A DNA stretch of 64,000 nucleotides from Sabellastarte sp. h YS-2021 (GCA_964017235.1 OZ024927.1:21595160-21659159); one strand, 5' to 3'. Shown: positions 47,219-60,400, counted from the stretch's first letter. Notes: a model not told the origin generated them from the letters alone. Numbers and translations: made by a program.

Positions 47219-47325
47219 CTTTAAATCTAGCTTTTAAATCAATATTAAGATTTGAGGTAAAAAACTTTATTGCCACAGAAATTATTTCCCTATCATTGTA
47301 TGCACAACTTTTGCTCATTTACTTA

Positions 47326-47390
47326 ATTACCTCCAACAACGGAGGTTGTGTAATCACTGGGGTTTGTCCGTCTGTTTGTTTGTTAATGAA
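47326..47390 (+). repeat. Element 5' head: ACCTCC/GGAGGT hairpin plus GTCYGTTTGTTT repeats
   Basis: TTACCTCC with loop AACAAC and GGAGGT (stem 47329-47334 and 47341-47346) is followed by TTTGTCCGTCTGTTTGTTTG. The layout, TTA then hairpin then short tandem, matches the other element heads in this window. Confidence 0.6.
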
Positions 47391-47459
47391 CAGCGTAACT
47401 CAAAATTTAGGAATGGATTTTCTGCAAATTTTCGGAGATTGTCCATATATGCTTAAGTA

Positions 47460-48300
47460 AGAAGTGATTAAATTTTTGGAGTTGACAATGCCCCCGCCAC
47501 CAGTGTAATGGCCACCTTAAAGTTGAAAAATAAGGTTTTTATCTCAAAACTCGCACTGTGGCTCATTTTGGTTTACCATACCTGTGGCGGTATTCACTAA
47601 CATTCCTAATCTTTGTTCTATTTTAGTCATAAAATTAACGACATTTGTCTTAGTTTAGATAGGTCCCAATTTGAAATTCACAAAACATGTCATAGGTAGG
47701 ACAATTTTCCTTATCCTATCTTAGTCCAAAGTTGGAAATCTCGCTAGAGTGTGTATAATCACATTATAACCACTGAGATTTCATGCCTTACAAAATGACG
47801 ATTCTGTCTGTCTTGCGCCAAAATCTGGCTTGCAGCCATGATTTTAAGACCTTTCCAAAATATTTAAGATTGATTTGATGGTGACGTTAAATGTTAAAGT
47901 TTTATCAAGTTATGGCCACTTAAAGTAACATATTATGTTGTTTTCATAATTTCTCTGGAAAAAAATTTGGTGTATGTGTATGCAGGTCAGCCTGGGTGGG
48001 GGTGGGGGGACATTTTTATCATCTTCTGACATTTAATTTTCAACATTTAACATGTTAAGGTCAACTTAAACTCACAAATATGGGGTATTCCTCAGAAGCT
48101 TATGGATAAATTTTGTGGAAATTTTCAGATAATGCTAACATTTGCGGAAGTCACAAGTGATTAAATTCTGGAGGTGCCAATGCCACTGCCATCGATGTTA
48201 AGGCCACCTTAAAGTTGAAAAATGAGTTTTTTCGCCATGACTTGCACTGTGGTTCCTTTTGGTCAATCATACCTTGTGTACATGTATGTCGCAGTATCAC
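47460..48300 (+). repeat. Two diverged direct copies, about 700 bp apart
   Basis: The segment at 47475-47590 (GTTGACAATGCCCCCGCCAC, GGCCACCTTAAAGTTGAAAA, CACTGTGGCTCATTTTGGT) recurs at 48170-48275. It probably forms the interior of the element whose head is at 47326. Confidence 0.6.
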
Positions 48301-49272
48301 AGACATTTAATCTGACTATGATTACCCTAAATATTCCACTTTTTCAGAATATTTTAGATGTTATGCTCACCATTAAGTAAAAAGGGGATTTTGATTGTTG
48401 CATCTTAACAATGAAACTCAAAAGGTTATGAACAGATTTTGGTGAAATTTTCAAACAGTGTCAATATTGTTACTAGTAAGAACTGGTTCAAAACTTCAAT
48501 GATCAGGACAAAATCCTTGAATCTAGATCAGTCCTTTTTTCAATCACTTTTTCAATCTACTTTTTTTCCATAGAAATCAATTACATCACATTGTCTTGTG
48601 TGAAAATCTGTCGTTTCTATTTCCCCAAAGTCTTTAATTTCTTCTTTTGGCTTGGAGCATAACGAAAGTTAAAATAGATTCAATGACCCTCTGCCCTGGC
48701 GGATGTCTGCGTTCTTTGAGTGCTTTTTCTATTCATACTTCAATTTCTTTACCAGAACATAAGTGACTTTGTCAGAGGTCTTCTTTTAACTTATTATTCT
48801 GGGATACACTGCCAGCTCACAATAAAGTGAGCGGCAAAATTCTAGTTAAATACTTTATTCAGCATAAGTTGAAATGTTTGCTTGCCATTAATTTTAGCTA
48901 TTTGACCTAATGAGCTTGAAAAGTAAAAATTAATTCCTAGTGAACTTTTAAATCTGTATTGATATCTCAAGAAGAAACTAGCAATTTTTGAAAATTAATT
49001 TTGATAAATTTCTTAAAACTATAGAATTTGTCAAATGATTTTTTTCTAGCTACTAAATGTCTACTTAAAGATAGATAGATGGGAGACAGTCGCTTGGGGT
49101 GTTCAGGCACTCCAGGTGTCAGTCCTCCCAAGGCAGTGGTTATGTTGTGCTCATTACCCCCGGAAAGAAAATAGATTAACTGGGATTTAAAATATTTTAT
49201 TCAAATCCTTAACACCAATTGCAATAGCACATCAAACATTTATACCTACTATATAAATCATTACTAAAAGTA
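48301..49272. other. Gene-free stretch
   Basis: No supported gene. Confidence 0.35.
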
Positions 49273-49512
49273 TGGTTAAAAGTCTTTTAAGTGTCTATTC
49301 AAACTTCAGCAATAGCTATTCATTTAAAAGTAACTATTTAGAGATGCAGACAATTACAAGTGATTCAGACTTGAGTAGCTTCATTGAAATCTATTAAAAA
49401 GTCTGTTTAGTGTCTATTCAAAGTTCAACAATATTCATTCATTTAAAATGACATACCTATGGATGCAAACAATTACAAGTGATTCAGACTTCAGTGACTT
49501 CATTGAAATCTT
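49273..49512 (+). repeat. Tandem duplication of about 120 bp
   Basis: Two diverged adjacent copies share AAGTGTCTATTCAAACTTCA, ATTCATTTAAAA, ACAATTACAAGTGATTCAGA and TTCATTGAAATCT. Confidence 0.8.
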
Positions 49513-51259
49513 CAGTATTTTAGAGTCTGAGCCATTACATTTTAAAGCCAGTGGGGTAGAAGGGACATAAGTGCATTCACAAGGTCAAATAGGTCAGAGG
49601 TCACTTAAACCGTGACCTTGAGTCAGGCAGAGGTCAAATACCTGAGGAAAGCAAATGAGGAACTACATATCTGCTCCCAGAATGAATAGAAAAGGTGAAA
49701 AACATGTGTCCATTCTAACCCACGGTTGAGCGATGTATATGTTGTGCTATCCTTAGTCATTACAGTGGGTACCAGTCTGACCCCAACCCTTACATAACTT
49801 CTGGGGTTCCTAGAACCCCTGCTGGGTCGCCCCTAGCAACTGAAGGGTTCATGCAATTCTATTGGCTAATGCCTTCCTCTCAGCCATTTTACTGTGACCA
49901 AGAGTCATTTTCAATGTTAAGTTTGAAGGAGAAACATGAAATTTCCCACCCTCCCTCCCTGACTCTGGTCATTGCCTCAATGTCCAGGTTGGGCCTTTAT
50001 AATGTTATAATATCTCCCCTTCTTTCAAAGTAACCATACATTTTAAAATTTTTGGTGTTTTTTTTAGTTGGTAGTGTGTAAACCTTGGGGGGTCCTCATG
50101 GCCTTGGACAGCTTAGGAGGGCTTCCGTGTTTTGACCTTCATTTGACCTTAGTCAAAAGCCTGAATTTATCATTTTTAGTTTCCCCCCTTTTCTTTGTCT
50201 AGGATAGCTGGAAGCCTCCCCTTCTGTCGGGGCCCTGGGGTCCCTCAGGGGTGTGTAGTAATCTTTTATACATGTAATTTGACTAAAATGTAATTTCTTG
50301 AACTTGTGACCTTGAGTCATGACCTTATCATGACCTATGAACTTATGAACTCTAGAACTTTAGTCTATGCGGTCACAGTTCATTTTCAGTAACCTGGCTG
50401 CTATTTTGTACAGTAATTCTCTTGCAGCCATTAAATTACTTTATACCATTATTAAGTTTTTATGTATACTCTTTTACCAGACTTGTATATATTATTTAGT
50501 ATTAGTATTAGTATTGTATACACATACATTCATTGTATTAATAAAATGGTACCCGCATTTGTTTTTCTGTCTTGGGGGTTGGGGACTGAGATATATTTCA
50601 ACAGAATATTTACAATGTACAGTTTTTTAGACTATACATCAAACATTTTAATTAAATGAGTATTATATAGTGTCTTACAAAGAATAGTAATAATACGAAT
50701 AATTATACATTATCCACATAATAAAAAACATGATTTGTCTTGTGTTGAAATATAATGTTCACCTAAATGTATTGTTATGTGTAACCAAAAGAAGGACTTC
50801 CTGAATTGGTAAAACGGGTTAATAACTGAAACCTGCAGACAGCCTTTGTTTATAACCACAGGGGGATTTTTTGTGTGGTTTTGTGGCGGTCCACTTTACA
50901 ACAACTGGCGTTTTATTTTGGTTTCAATTCTAGTTTTTGAGAAAACAGCTTTACGAGATAGTATGATGGAATGATGTTATATTTAGATTTATATTCTCTT
51001 TATATGCGGATGGCAATCCCCAAAGCAGTAATTTTCAGGAAAATTTTGTTGAATCACACAGTTGAGAAAGACAAAGTGATAAAATTTAGCTTTTAGTCAG
51101 AAAGCTAACTGTAAAATAACATTTAGTAAACGACGTAGGCGTTGGGTTGACATAACTGAACTTTGGAGTTAAATATCCAAAGATAAAACTAAAGGTACTA
51201 GTTGTTTACTTTGCTGGAAATAATATACAAAAGGATAAGCTAGAATATTCTATAGCATC
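49513..51259. other. Upstream region of IRF-B
   Basis: No gene is supported. Around 49575-49640 there are several AGGTCA half-sites. No convincing TATA box, kappaB site or GAAANNGAAA element was found near the IRF-B start. Confidence 0.35.
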
Positions 51260-52945
51260 ATGAGTAATGGGAATTCAAGGCAGCGTTTAAGTGAGTGGCT
51301 GAAAGACCAACTGATACATGGAAACCCGGGCATTCAGTGGAAGAACCCAAGTCAGGGTGAATTCAAAATACCATGGCTCCATAAGTCAAAGATGGAACAC
51401 AGAGGTGGAAATGATATATTCACAGCCTGGGCCAAGCACACAGGACTTTATGCGAAAATGTCATCACAGGACAAGGATAAATTCTCGCAATTTAAGGCAA
51501 ATTTTCGCAGTGCTCTAAATAAGGCCCCAGATATAGAATACTTACCAGAAGAGTCTACCAATAATGAAAGAGTTTACAGATTTCAGACCAAGAGCAGAAG
51601 CAGAGGCTTAGAAGCCCATTTTTGTTCCAACGATTACACACAGGGGTTTGTGGCAGCACAGGAAAACAGCGCTTTACCATTGGCAGTAGCACAAGAATTT
51701 GATAGTTCTGAAATGCCAAGAGAAGAGGAACTGGATCCATTTCTGGACATGACTGGGAGTGATTCAAACTCTTCTTCACGGAGTAACACTAGTTCATCAC
51801 AGGCAAACACGAGTGGTGTGTTGGTGTATGAAAATACTGACATTCCACCAAATAACTGTCAACAGTACAATGCGATTCAACAATGTACCATGACTGGCCC
51901 CGCTTCCAGTCCATTCCATTCAGAATCCAGTGGAACGCAACCAATAGATGAACGTGGATGTGGACAAATTGATGACTCCATCATGAGTCTAGGGAGTGAA
52001 ATTACTTTCGATATGATAGATGCTGTCAACCCAAAGGGGGATTCTTTGGGAAGTCTACCTTTCGATCTGAAACCTGTGGTTCCTTTCACAGGTTCTACAA
52101 CATCACAGCAATATCAAGAAGGTTTTTCTGATGCCAAGCCAAGCAAACCAGATGCTGCAATAGTCACTGGTTTTAATGACGGAAGTTCTGCAGGATATTC
52201 ACAAGTGATAAATGTGGTTAATCCATTCTATGAGCCTCAACCATTATCAGATACACTAGTGCTAACACACAATTGCCCTGGTGATGTTCAAACCACAAAC
52301 CTGCTGGTTGAAGTGATCCATGGAAATCATGTACTTGCCACTTACCATGTTGAGAATCCTAAAGGCTGCATCATTGCTTACAAACAGGTTTCAATGGAAC
52401 AACTTATGCAAGTGCATGGTAGAAACAGAATGGATGAATTTTATGGGCTGGGCTATGAACAGAAGCAGTTTATTGACTTAGAGTCAGTGATCTCCAGCTA
52501 CCTTGCATCGTTTCCTGATACCAAGACATTTACAAAATGTCTAAAACGAGGACTCTCCCTGCAAATACAAGATAGGAATATTCTTCTGGAAAGGAACACG
52601 TCACTCAAAATTGCAATGAAGGCAACGTTGGATAGTGAGGTGCAGTTGCTACCATCTCGAAGCGTACAAAAAGAACATCGTATTTTTTGTTTCAAACAAT
52701 TTTTGTCCAATATGGCACGGTACTGGGAGGGAAAAGAGAAACATCGTCCAAGTCCATCAGTGTATTTGTGTCTGACAGAGCCACGAAATGCTTCAGAAAG
52801 CAACAACAGCAGCAGATCAATGGAACTGATAATCCGGGTCACTAACTGTGAAGTTGTACAGTTCCTGAAACAGGTGCCAGAGAGATCCAGGCATACAGAA
52901 CAAGACTCCATATTGGAGTCACTGGATAAGTTGTCTATTAACTGA
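51260..52945 (+). CDS. IRF-B: interferon regulatory factor, intronless
   Basis: This is a single 561-codon open frame. Residues 7-112 form an IRF winged-helix DNA-binding domain: RQRLSEWLKDQL (W13), IQW27, FKIPW39, FTAWAKHTGLY (W57), and the recognition helix FKANFRSALNK (R83, N87). The position of the fifth conserved tryptophan is Phe78. A Ser/Asn-rich linker (about residues 165-190) and acidic segments follow. An IRF-association domain spans about residues 350-548 (LLVEVIHGNHVLATYHV, GCIIAYKQ, ending ELIIRVTNCEVVQFLKQV). The family binds GAAA-containing elements in the nucleus and dimerises through the association domain. The start ATG has A at -3. No intron interrupts the DBD, unlike IRF-A. 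The gene is divergent from IRF-A, with about 19.7 kb between their start codons. Assignment to a vertebrate IRF number is not claimed. Confidence 0.94.
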   Translation: MSNGNSRQRLSEWLKDQLIHGNPGIQWKNPSQGEFKIPWLHKSKMEHRGGNDIFTAWAKHTGLYAKMSSQDKDKFSQFKANFRSALNKAPDIEYLPEESTNNERVYRFQTKSRSRGLEAHFCSNDYTQGFVAAQENSALPLAVAQEFDSSEMPREEELDPFLDMTGSDSNSSSRSNTSSSQANTSGVLVYENTDIPPNNCQQYNAIQQCTMTGPASSPFHSESSGTQPIDERGCGQIDDSIMSLGSEITFDMIDAVNPKGDSLGSLPFDLKPVVPFTGSTTSQQYQEGFSDAKPSKPDAAIVTGFNDGSSAGYSQVINVVNPFYEPQPLSDTLVLTHNCPGDVQTTNLLVEVIHGNHVLATYHVENPKGCIIAYKQVSMEQLMQVHGRNRMDEFYGLGYEQKQFIDLESVISSYLASFPDTKTFTKCLKRGLSLQIQDRNILLERNTSLKIAMKATLDSEVQLLPSRSVQKEHRIFCFKQFLSNMARYWEGKEKHRPSPSVYLCLTEPRNASESNNSSRSMELIIRVTNCEVVQFLKQVPERSRHTEQDSILESLDKLSIN

Positions 52946-53178
52946 AAATGTATTGAATTCATGTATTGAACTTATGGACTAGATACTTGCACTTGTTATT
53001 TGATACCTCAGTTCAATTTTTGTAACATATCTGTTACTCTGTGATTAATAACCCTTTCCTCAAGTCCTTTTGTCTTAGGTATTATATGAGGATTGAATGA
53101 CTTTTTTTCTAGAATTTGGTACTGACAAAGAGTTCTCCTATTCATGTATACCTAAAAGCAGAAAGAAATAATGAGTAC

Positions 53179-53184
53179 AATAAA
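53179..53184 (+). terminator. Polyadenylation signal of IRF-B
   Basis: AATAAA lies about 235 bp after the IRF-B stop, consistent with a normal 3' UTR. Confidence 0.6.
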
Positions 53185-53396
53185 TCGTTATGTATGTTAA
53201 TTTGTTAGCTAGAATTATGTAATTTTCCTTGTGTCTGTTAGAGGCCTGTTTCATTTCTGCGATTGTGGCAGTGTTTCCGTTTACGCACAAACGTGCGTAA
53301 ATTTACGCCGAAATCAAGCGATTTACACACATATTATTTACCAGGGGGTCAGACTGACACAGAAGTATTTGTAAAAAGAAATATCGATATTTTGTC

Positions 53397-53632
53397 TATA
53401 TATAAAGCAATTCTTCATTTATTCCAATTTCAAAACAAACATGGCCGATTTCCTGCTGTTTACTTGTCACTGCGCATGCGTGGTATCAAAAGGTCGAGAG
53501 GTGAAGAGTTCACGAGGTTACGAGGTCACGCATGCGCATTTGGGTTATTCAATTAAAAAATCCACCAAGGACACAAGATTTTTTACTGAAAGCATAGATA
53601 TACATGCAATAAAAACAGCACTGAAGGTAAGC
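53397..53632 (+). promoter_or_regulatory. Putative TATA promoter and first exon of a downstream gene
   Basis: TATATATAAAG (53397-53407) lies about 35-40 bp before ATGGCCGATTTCC (53441), whose frame stays open to a consensus donor GTAAGC at 53627 (CTGAAG|GTAAGC). Two perfect inverted 12-mers, TGCGCATGCGTG (53471-53482) and CACGCATGCGCA (53527-53538), resemble NRF1 sites. The encoded 62-residue peptide has no recognised domain and no further exon was found. Confidence 0.35.
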
Positions 53633-53644
53633 TGTATATTTTAA

Positions 53645-54393
53645 AATTTCTTGTAAGGCGAGAGCTACGCAGAAGAAATCCATCTTAAACAGCCAGTGTT
53701 AGAATGTACCGTAGCAAATCTTATTCGAAACGTTGTACATCGAAGGAAAACATGATCTCTGCAAGGAAACAATTAGAAACAACGTCTCCGAACGATGACA
53801 AATACTTGTGCATTGGGAGACACGTTCTACTAAATCTTGGAAACTCTTGAATTTTTAACCCCGGAAACCTCCCCGGAAAATACTAGCTGTGAAATTCAAA
53901 AATATTTGCAAAAACACTATAACTCTGGAACCACTCAATGGATTTTTGTCAAATAAAAAGCAAAGTAAACAACAATAATTTGTCTTTCAACCAGTATAAA
54001 TATTATATATGTTGGATAAATAAAAAAAAATTTTAGTCAAGTTTATTTTTTGACTATTTTCTTTACCCTGATGTATACAGGTGAACTGATCAGATATCCT
54101 TATGAATATACAGCCATGTACAATGTACTGTAATTTTTTTTGTCAATGTGATAAATAAATCAAATTTATTGCTTTTTAGTAACTGGGTATAGCTAAACAT
54201 TATTTATTGAGGAAAATGTGGCAGAATATTACTTGTACCCCATTTTAAGTACACCATGGGATACATGGTACCCCACATTTCATAACTCTAATGCTGGCTT
54301 TGCGAGGTATTTCAGCATTGTTTGTCTATTATTTTTCTACCGTGCAGTTTAACTAGAAGGGGTCAAGCCTAACTAACCCTCAAAAATTTGTAT
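53645..54393. other. Gene-free stretch
   Basis: No supported gene or repeat. Confidence 0.35.
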
Positions 54394-55010
54394 TGACCCC
54401 CGGTTTTCAAAAGCGGGGGTCAGTTGACCTCCAGAAAAACGAGGCTCAGGAAACACTGTGTGGTTATGATAGGTGTATGATTTGAAGTAATAAAAAACTC
54501 ATGATCCAGGGTATAGGTTACAATTTGGTTTAAGGTGTGTTCCTGATGAATAAGATATTTTCCCAATAGCTTTCCGATTGACATTGCCATTGCAATTGCC
54601 TCAGAAAATCTTCCGATAGTTTCCCAATCCATCCGATTGGTTTATGGGTGTAAGATGAAACAGATAGGTTTATGATCCCTATAAGACAAAAAAATATTCC
54701 TGTAAGATAGGTTTAAGATCGCTGTAAGATCAAAAAGATCATCCTACAATGGGTTTATGATGCAATAAATCTGATAAGGATCAAGAGAGGTTTGCGATAA
54801 TATCAAGGCAGTTTGAAATTCTTGTAAACTGTTCCCAATGGATTCCTGAGTGCTGTGCTCGTAAACCCATTGAAAAGTATCATATTATCCATACAAAATC
54901 TTGCATTATGATGTCTTTGAGGTCATTAAGATATATAAGATTCAGTTCCAGATTCCTGATAACTGACAATCGGGAGCAGGATTTCAATATTGTAGAAGTG
55001 GAACAGCCCC
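54394..55010. mobile_element. Possible Harbinger-related MITE remnant
   Basis: The right edge AAGTGGAACAGCCCCA followed by TTA is nearly identical to the right end of the 36521-43362 element (AGTGGAATAGCCCCA plus TTA). Interior sequence repeats GTAAGATAGGTTTA-like motifs. A strong hairpin with TGACCCCCG/CGGGGGTCA arms and an 11-nt loop lies at 54394-54422. No matching left terminus was found. Confidence 0.35.
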
Positions 55011-56002
55011 ATTAGTGAGAGTATGTACCATATCAACAAACTGTTTGTTTTGAAGGTCCTGACAGATCCAACTACACTATACTGTCTAATAACATTATTG
55101 TATAACGTCTTAATAATTTATATAATAAGAGGACTTGCGAAGAAGAAATGGGATAAATTGAAATAATTTCTGTGTTATTTATGTAAATGTTATTTAATTT
55201 TTTTCTATTTAAACCGTTGGCTAATTTAAGGGTGTTTAATATGTAGGTTTTATTGGTGTTGTAAGATACTCAGCCTTAGATTTTTGTGTCATTTCAATAA
55301 CATATCACTTGCTTTGCATATTGCAAAATTGGGTGTCATATTTGCATTTTAATGGTTTATTACACAGACACACAGATTCTACATGTATCTGTAATGCACA
55401 TCTTTAGTTTCCTATCCAATAAGGGGATTTGCAAAGAGGAAACGGAATAAATAGTATATTTATATGTATGTGTGTATATATATATATATATATGTTGTAT
55501 TGAATGTAGATAACTATTGAATGTATATGTCGTGACAGTGTTTTTTCTAAGTAAAAAATGTTTATTTAAATCGGTTTTCTAATCATACAGTCCAAATGAA
55601 CCTCTCTGATAAAATAGGGGTGCTATTGTGGGGCTAATTACAATTAAATCCCCAAATTCCACACATAATTAGATGAATAATTGATGTCACATTTTAGAGT
55701 CATACGCTTAAAGACCATTAAATCACTCCTTAGGCTTGAATTGTTTCTCTTTCATTTTTTGATTGTGAGGCGAAATGTTTTGATATTTGTGAATTAAAGT
55801 AGAGTTTATTATACAGCTTTCATAATGGCTTTCATCAGAAAGGATTGATGTGCAGAAATTAGTAAATGTTCTATGCAGTAGCAGAATGATGCCATAAAAG
55901 CTTATTGTGTAATAATAAGTGATTTACAAAATATAAAGACAGTAAAGAAAATAATGTGATGAAATATATAAAACTTATGTCATGACATTATATGTTTATT
56001 AA
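55011..56002. other. Gene-free stretch
   Basis: No supported gene; a TA/TG microsatellite lies near 55465-55495. Confidence 0.35.
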
Positions 56003-57410
56003 TTATATCCCCAGACGAAAGTTGGGGATATATTGGATTCAGGTCCGTCGCGCCGCCGCCGCCGCCGCCACCGTCGCCGTAGAAATTTCCCAATAATAAA
56101 GAACTTATGGCCACCTTAAGGTCAGAAATTGCACTTTTGGCCACTTAGAGCCCTCTAGGTCACAAATTATGAGGCTTATGTGCCTCAAATTTTACCTGAG
56201 AACACATTAATATATTCTTAGTACATGTGCCGAAAATCAAGACTTTAAGTTGAGGAGAAAATTGTCTTTGAGGCCCATAAAGACCCCACTTAGGACTTTT
56301 TTCCTATATTTTTAACTTATTTTGCCCTATAATTTGGAAGTGGTAATTCTGATGAGTCTCAAACTGCACTAGATGTAACTCTTATATGTAATCCTTGTCT
56401 TTGAAAAATTTAAAGGCTGTAGGTTTACCTGTTAGGCCGACTTAAGATCTCAAAATTGCCCACAGAGACCCAATTTATGGACTTTTTGCCATCTTCAAGC
56501 ACTGTAGCTTTCATCTCTCATCTAAGTGAAATATCATCTGAGAATATATCAATATGTTTTTCTTGTATGTACTCCAAAATTTAGGCCTTTAATAGACATT
56601 TAACCCATGTATGAGGACCATAAACACCCACCCGAGTGACCCTTTTAAGACATTTTTCACATATTTTCCTCTGTAACTTGGAAATGGTAAGTCTGAGAAG
56701 TTTCAAACTGTATTAGATATATATTCTATGTGTAATGTTAGTATGTAACAGATTTTAAGTCTGAAGCTCTAATTTGAAGGTCAGATTGAGGTCTCTGACG
56801 GGCTCCCAAAGACCCAATATATGGACTTTTTGCCACCTTTAAGCCCTGTGACTGTTAAACTATGTGACTGATAGAGCTGAAATCTCATCTGGGAATACAT
56901 TATTATGTTCTTTTTACATGTGCCAAAAATCAAGGCTTCAAGTAGACATTTAAACTGTGTATGAGGACCATTAACACCCACCGGAGTGACCGTTTTAAGA
57001 CATTTTTCACATATTTTGCTCTGTAACTTGGAAATGGTGAGTCTGAGAAGTTTCAAACTTTATTATTAGATACATATTCTATGTGTAGTCTTAGTATGTA
57101 GCAGATTTTAAGTCTGATGCTTTAATTTGAAAACCACATCGAGATCTCTAAAAGGCCCACAGAGACCCAATATTTGGACTTTTTGCCACCTTTAAGCCCT
57201 ATGTGATTGATTGAGCTGAAATCCCATCTGGAAATGCATTATTATGTCCTTTTCACATGTGCCGAAATCAAGGCTTTTAGTAGACATTTAACCTGTGTAT
57301 GAAGGCCATAGACACTTGCCCAAGTGACCTTTTTTGACATTATTTTCTGTATTTTGCCCTGTTATTTGGAAATGCTTAGTGTGACAAGTCTTAAACTGTA
57401 TTATATATAA
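56003..57410 (+). mobile_element. Helitron-like element E1, first part (interrupted twice)
   Basis: It starts TTATATCCCC, with a 9-bp stem TATATCCCC/GGGGATATA around an 11-nt loop, then a CCG-rich run. Internal repeats of about 350-520 bp follow (GTAACTTGGAAATGGTAAGT). It is continued at 60494-60971 and again at 63806-63880, after removal of inserted elements E2 and E3. It has no coding capacity; minus-strand open frames are repeat shadows. Confidence 0.7.
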
Positions 57411-60400
57411 TTATATCCCCAGACGAAAGTCGGGGATATATTGGATTCAGGTCCGTCGCGCCGCCGCCGCCGCCGCCGCCGTAGAAATTTCCTTGTGGAC
57501 GCGATAACTCAAAAACAAATTAATATTTTTTTTTCAAACTTGGTACACATGTTAAGGGTGCCCAAAGGAAGATCCCTATTTTAAGGTGACCTTAAACTCC
57601 CAGTAAAAAAGAACTTATGGCCACCTTAAGGTCAGAAATTGCACTTTTGGCCACTTAGAGCCCTGTAGGTCACAAACTATGATGCTCAGCTGGCTGAAAT
57701 TTTACCTGACAACACATTAATATGTTCTTAGTACATGTGCCGAAAATCATGACTTTAAGTTGAGGAGAAAATTGTGTTTGAGGCCCATAAATACCCCCAC
57801 TTAGGGATTTTTTGCTATACTTTACACATATTTTGCCCTATAATTTGGAAGTGATAATTCTGATGAGTCTCAAACTGCGCTAGGTATAACTTTGATATGT
57901 AATCCTTGTCTGTAGAAAATTTTAGGGCTGTAGGTTTACCCAAAGGGGTCGACTTAAGGTCTCAAAAGTGCCCACAGAGACCCAATTTATGCACTTTTTG
58001 CCACTTTCAAGCACTGTAGCTTTCAAACTATGTCTCTCATCTAAGTTAAATATCATCTGGGAATATATCTATGTGTTTTCTTATATGTGCCCCAACATTT
58101 AGGCCTTTAATAGACAGTTAACCTGTGTATCAGGACCATAAACACCCACCCGAGTGACCCTTATAAGACATTTTTCACATCTTTTTCCCTGTAACTTGGA
58201 AATGGTAAGTCTGAGAAGTTTCAAACTGTATTAGATATATATTCTGTGTGTAATCTTAGTATGTAACAGATTTTAAGTCTGAAGCTTTAATTTTGAAGGT
58301 CAAATTGAGGTCTCTAAAAGGCTCCCAAAGACCCAATATTTGGACTTTTTGCTACTTTTAAGCCCTGTGACTGTCAAACTATGTGACTGATAGAGCTCAA
58401 ATCCTATCTGAGAAGATATTAGTATGTTATTTTTATATGTGCCAAAAATTAAGGCTTTAAGAAGACATTTAACCTGTGTATGAGGACCATAAATCCCCAC
58501 CCGAGTGACCATTTTTAGACATTTTTCACATATTTTTCCCTGTAACTTGGAAATGGTAAGTCTAAGAAGTTTCAAACTGTATTAGATGCATATTCTATGT
58601 GTAATCTTAGTATGTGACAAATTTTAAGTCTGAAGCTTTAATTTGAAGGCCACATTTAGGTCTCTAGAAGGCCCCATAAAGACCCAGTATTTGGACTTTT
58701 TGCCAATTTTAAGGCCTGTGACTGTTAAACTATGTGACTGATAGAGCTGAAATCTCATCTGGGAATACATTATTATGTTCTTTTTACATGTGCCAAAAAT
58801 CAAGGCTTCAAGTAGACATTTAACCTGTGTATGAGGACCTTTAACACCCACCTGAGTGACCCTTTTAAGACATTTTTCACATATTTTGCTCTGTAACTTG
58901 GAAATGGTAAGTCTGAGAAGTTTCAAACTTTATTAGATACATATTCTATGTGTATGCCGAAAATCAAGGTTTTTAGTAGACATTTAACCTGTGTATGAGG
59001 GCCATAGACACTCGCCCAAGTGCCTTTTTTGACATTTTTTCCGTATTTTGCCCTGTTATTTGGAAATGCTTAGTGTGACAAGTCTTAAACTGTATTATAT
59101 ATGATTTTTGTTTGTTATGTATGTCCCCCCAAAAAGTTTCAGATCTGTAGTTTAATTGCTAAGGTCTCTTTAACAATTGTAAAATGCCCACAGAAACCCA
59201 ATTTATGGATATTATGCCACTTTAAAGCCCAGTAACTGTCAAACTATGTGGGTTATAGAGCTGAAATCTTTGAATTTTTAAAAGGAAATGCCTGTCTATT
59301 TAAATTTTGAATATTAATAATGTTATGGCTATCTTAGTCTTTTAAGAACTTATTTTTGTGTGTTATACCTCTGCTTGCTGAGTTTTTCACTTTTTAAAAT
59401 GAAACTGGTGAAACATATTGAAGTAGACAAAATGGACACTTTAAGTGAGCTTTAAGTCCCAATATTAATGAAATTATATCCTTATGTAGTAAAACTAGGG
59501 GATTTTTAACCCTCAACTAGCCCAGTTTTATTCAACTTGCCTCAGCTAATTTTGGCACAGCTCCTACAGTTATGAACTCATTTCAGTTGATAATCACATA
59601 CTTAAAATTCTCAATTCTTTTTGTATTGGAGTACCCCTTTTATATAGATTGTTTGTTTACCATTTATGCTCAACCCACATCCCCCACCTGGATTCCCCCC
59701 ACCCACCTCTGGGACCTCCAGCTATATTGAGTGACACTAAATAAACAAAGGTATTTAATGATATCAGATGAGAAACAAAGAACTCAATGGGGTTGCAGAT
59801 CTTGTGTAATAGTGAGAGAGGTGTGGAGAAGGGGAGAGGGGTGGGGGTGGGAGGTGGTGGGCTTCATTACATATAACACAAAGGGGAGTCAGAACTGAGA
59901 TTGTGTCACATATTTAGGTTGCATATATATGGACCACATATATAGGTATAGAGGAAATGAATAACTGAAAACAATTTGCAAATTCTAAAAATAATATAAT
60001 AAAATAATAATATAAATAATTTTTTTTTAAATAATATTTTCTTTGTGAACAAATATAGAAACAGATATGCGCTTTTGGGATTATGAATTTTAGAATGGAC
60101 ATTGAATCATCAATCATTTAAATACTTTGAAGGAAGATTGAAAAATATGATGAGTTGAGTTAAAAATAATATTTTATTTGTCAACAAATATAGAAACAGA
60201 TATGCTCTTTTGGGATTATTATTTTAGAATGGACATTCAATCATCAATCATTTAAATACTTTGAAAATAGGTTTAGAGTTATCGTTGCAGGAAGATTGAA
60301 AATATAATTTGAGTTATGTATTCGGCGTCTGGGGATACACCATCTTCCTTGGGGAGATATAAACAGAGTAGGTTGATGTGCTGAAGTTCATATAATAATG

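Noticed and set aside
49080..49165. Possible tRNA or 5S-like segment
   Set aside because: No convincing B box or cloverleaf could be drawn from the sequence.
53441..53644. Complete 67-aa small protein
   Set aside because: The strong splice donor at 53627 makes the last residues intronic; treated as a possible first exon instead.
56781..58926. Three related minus-strand frames of about 91-100 codons (MKLLRLTISKLQ...)
   Set aside because: They coincide with the internal repeats of Helitron-like elements E1 and E2, and have no recognisable domain.
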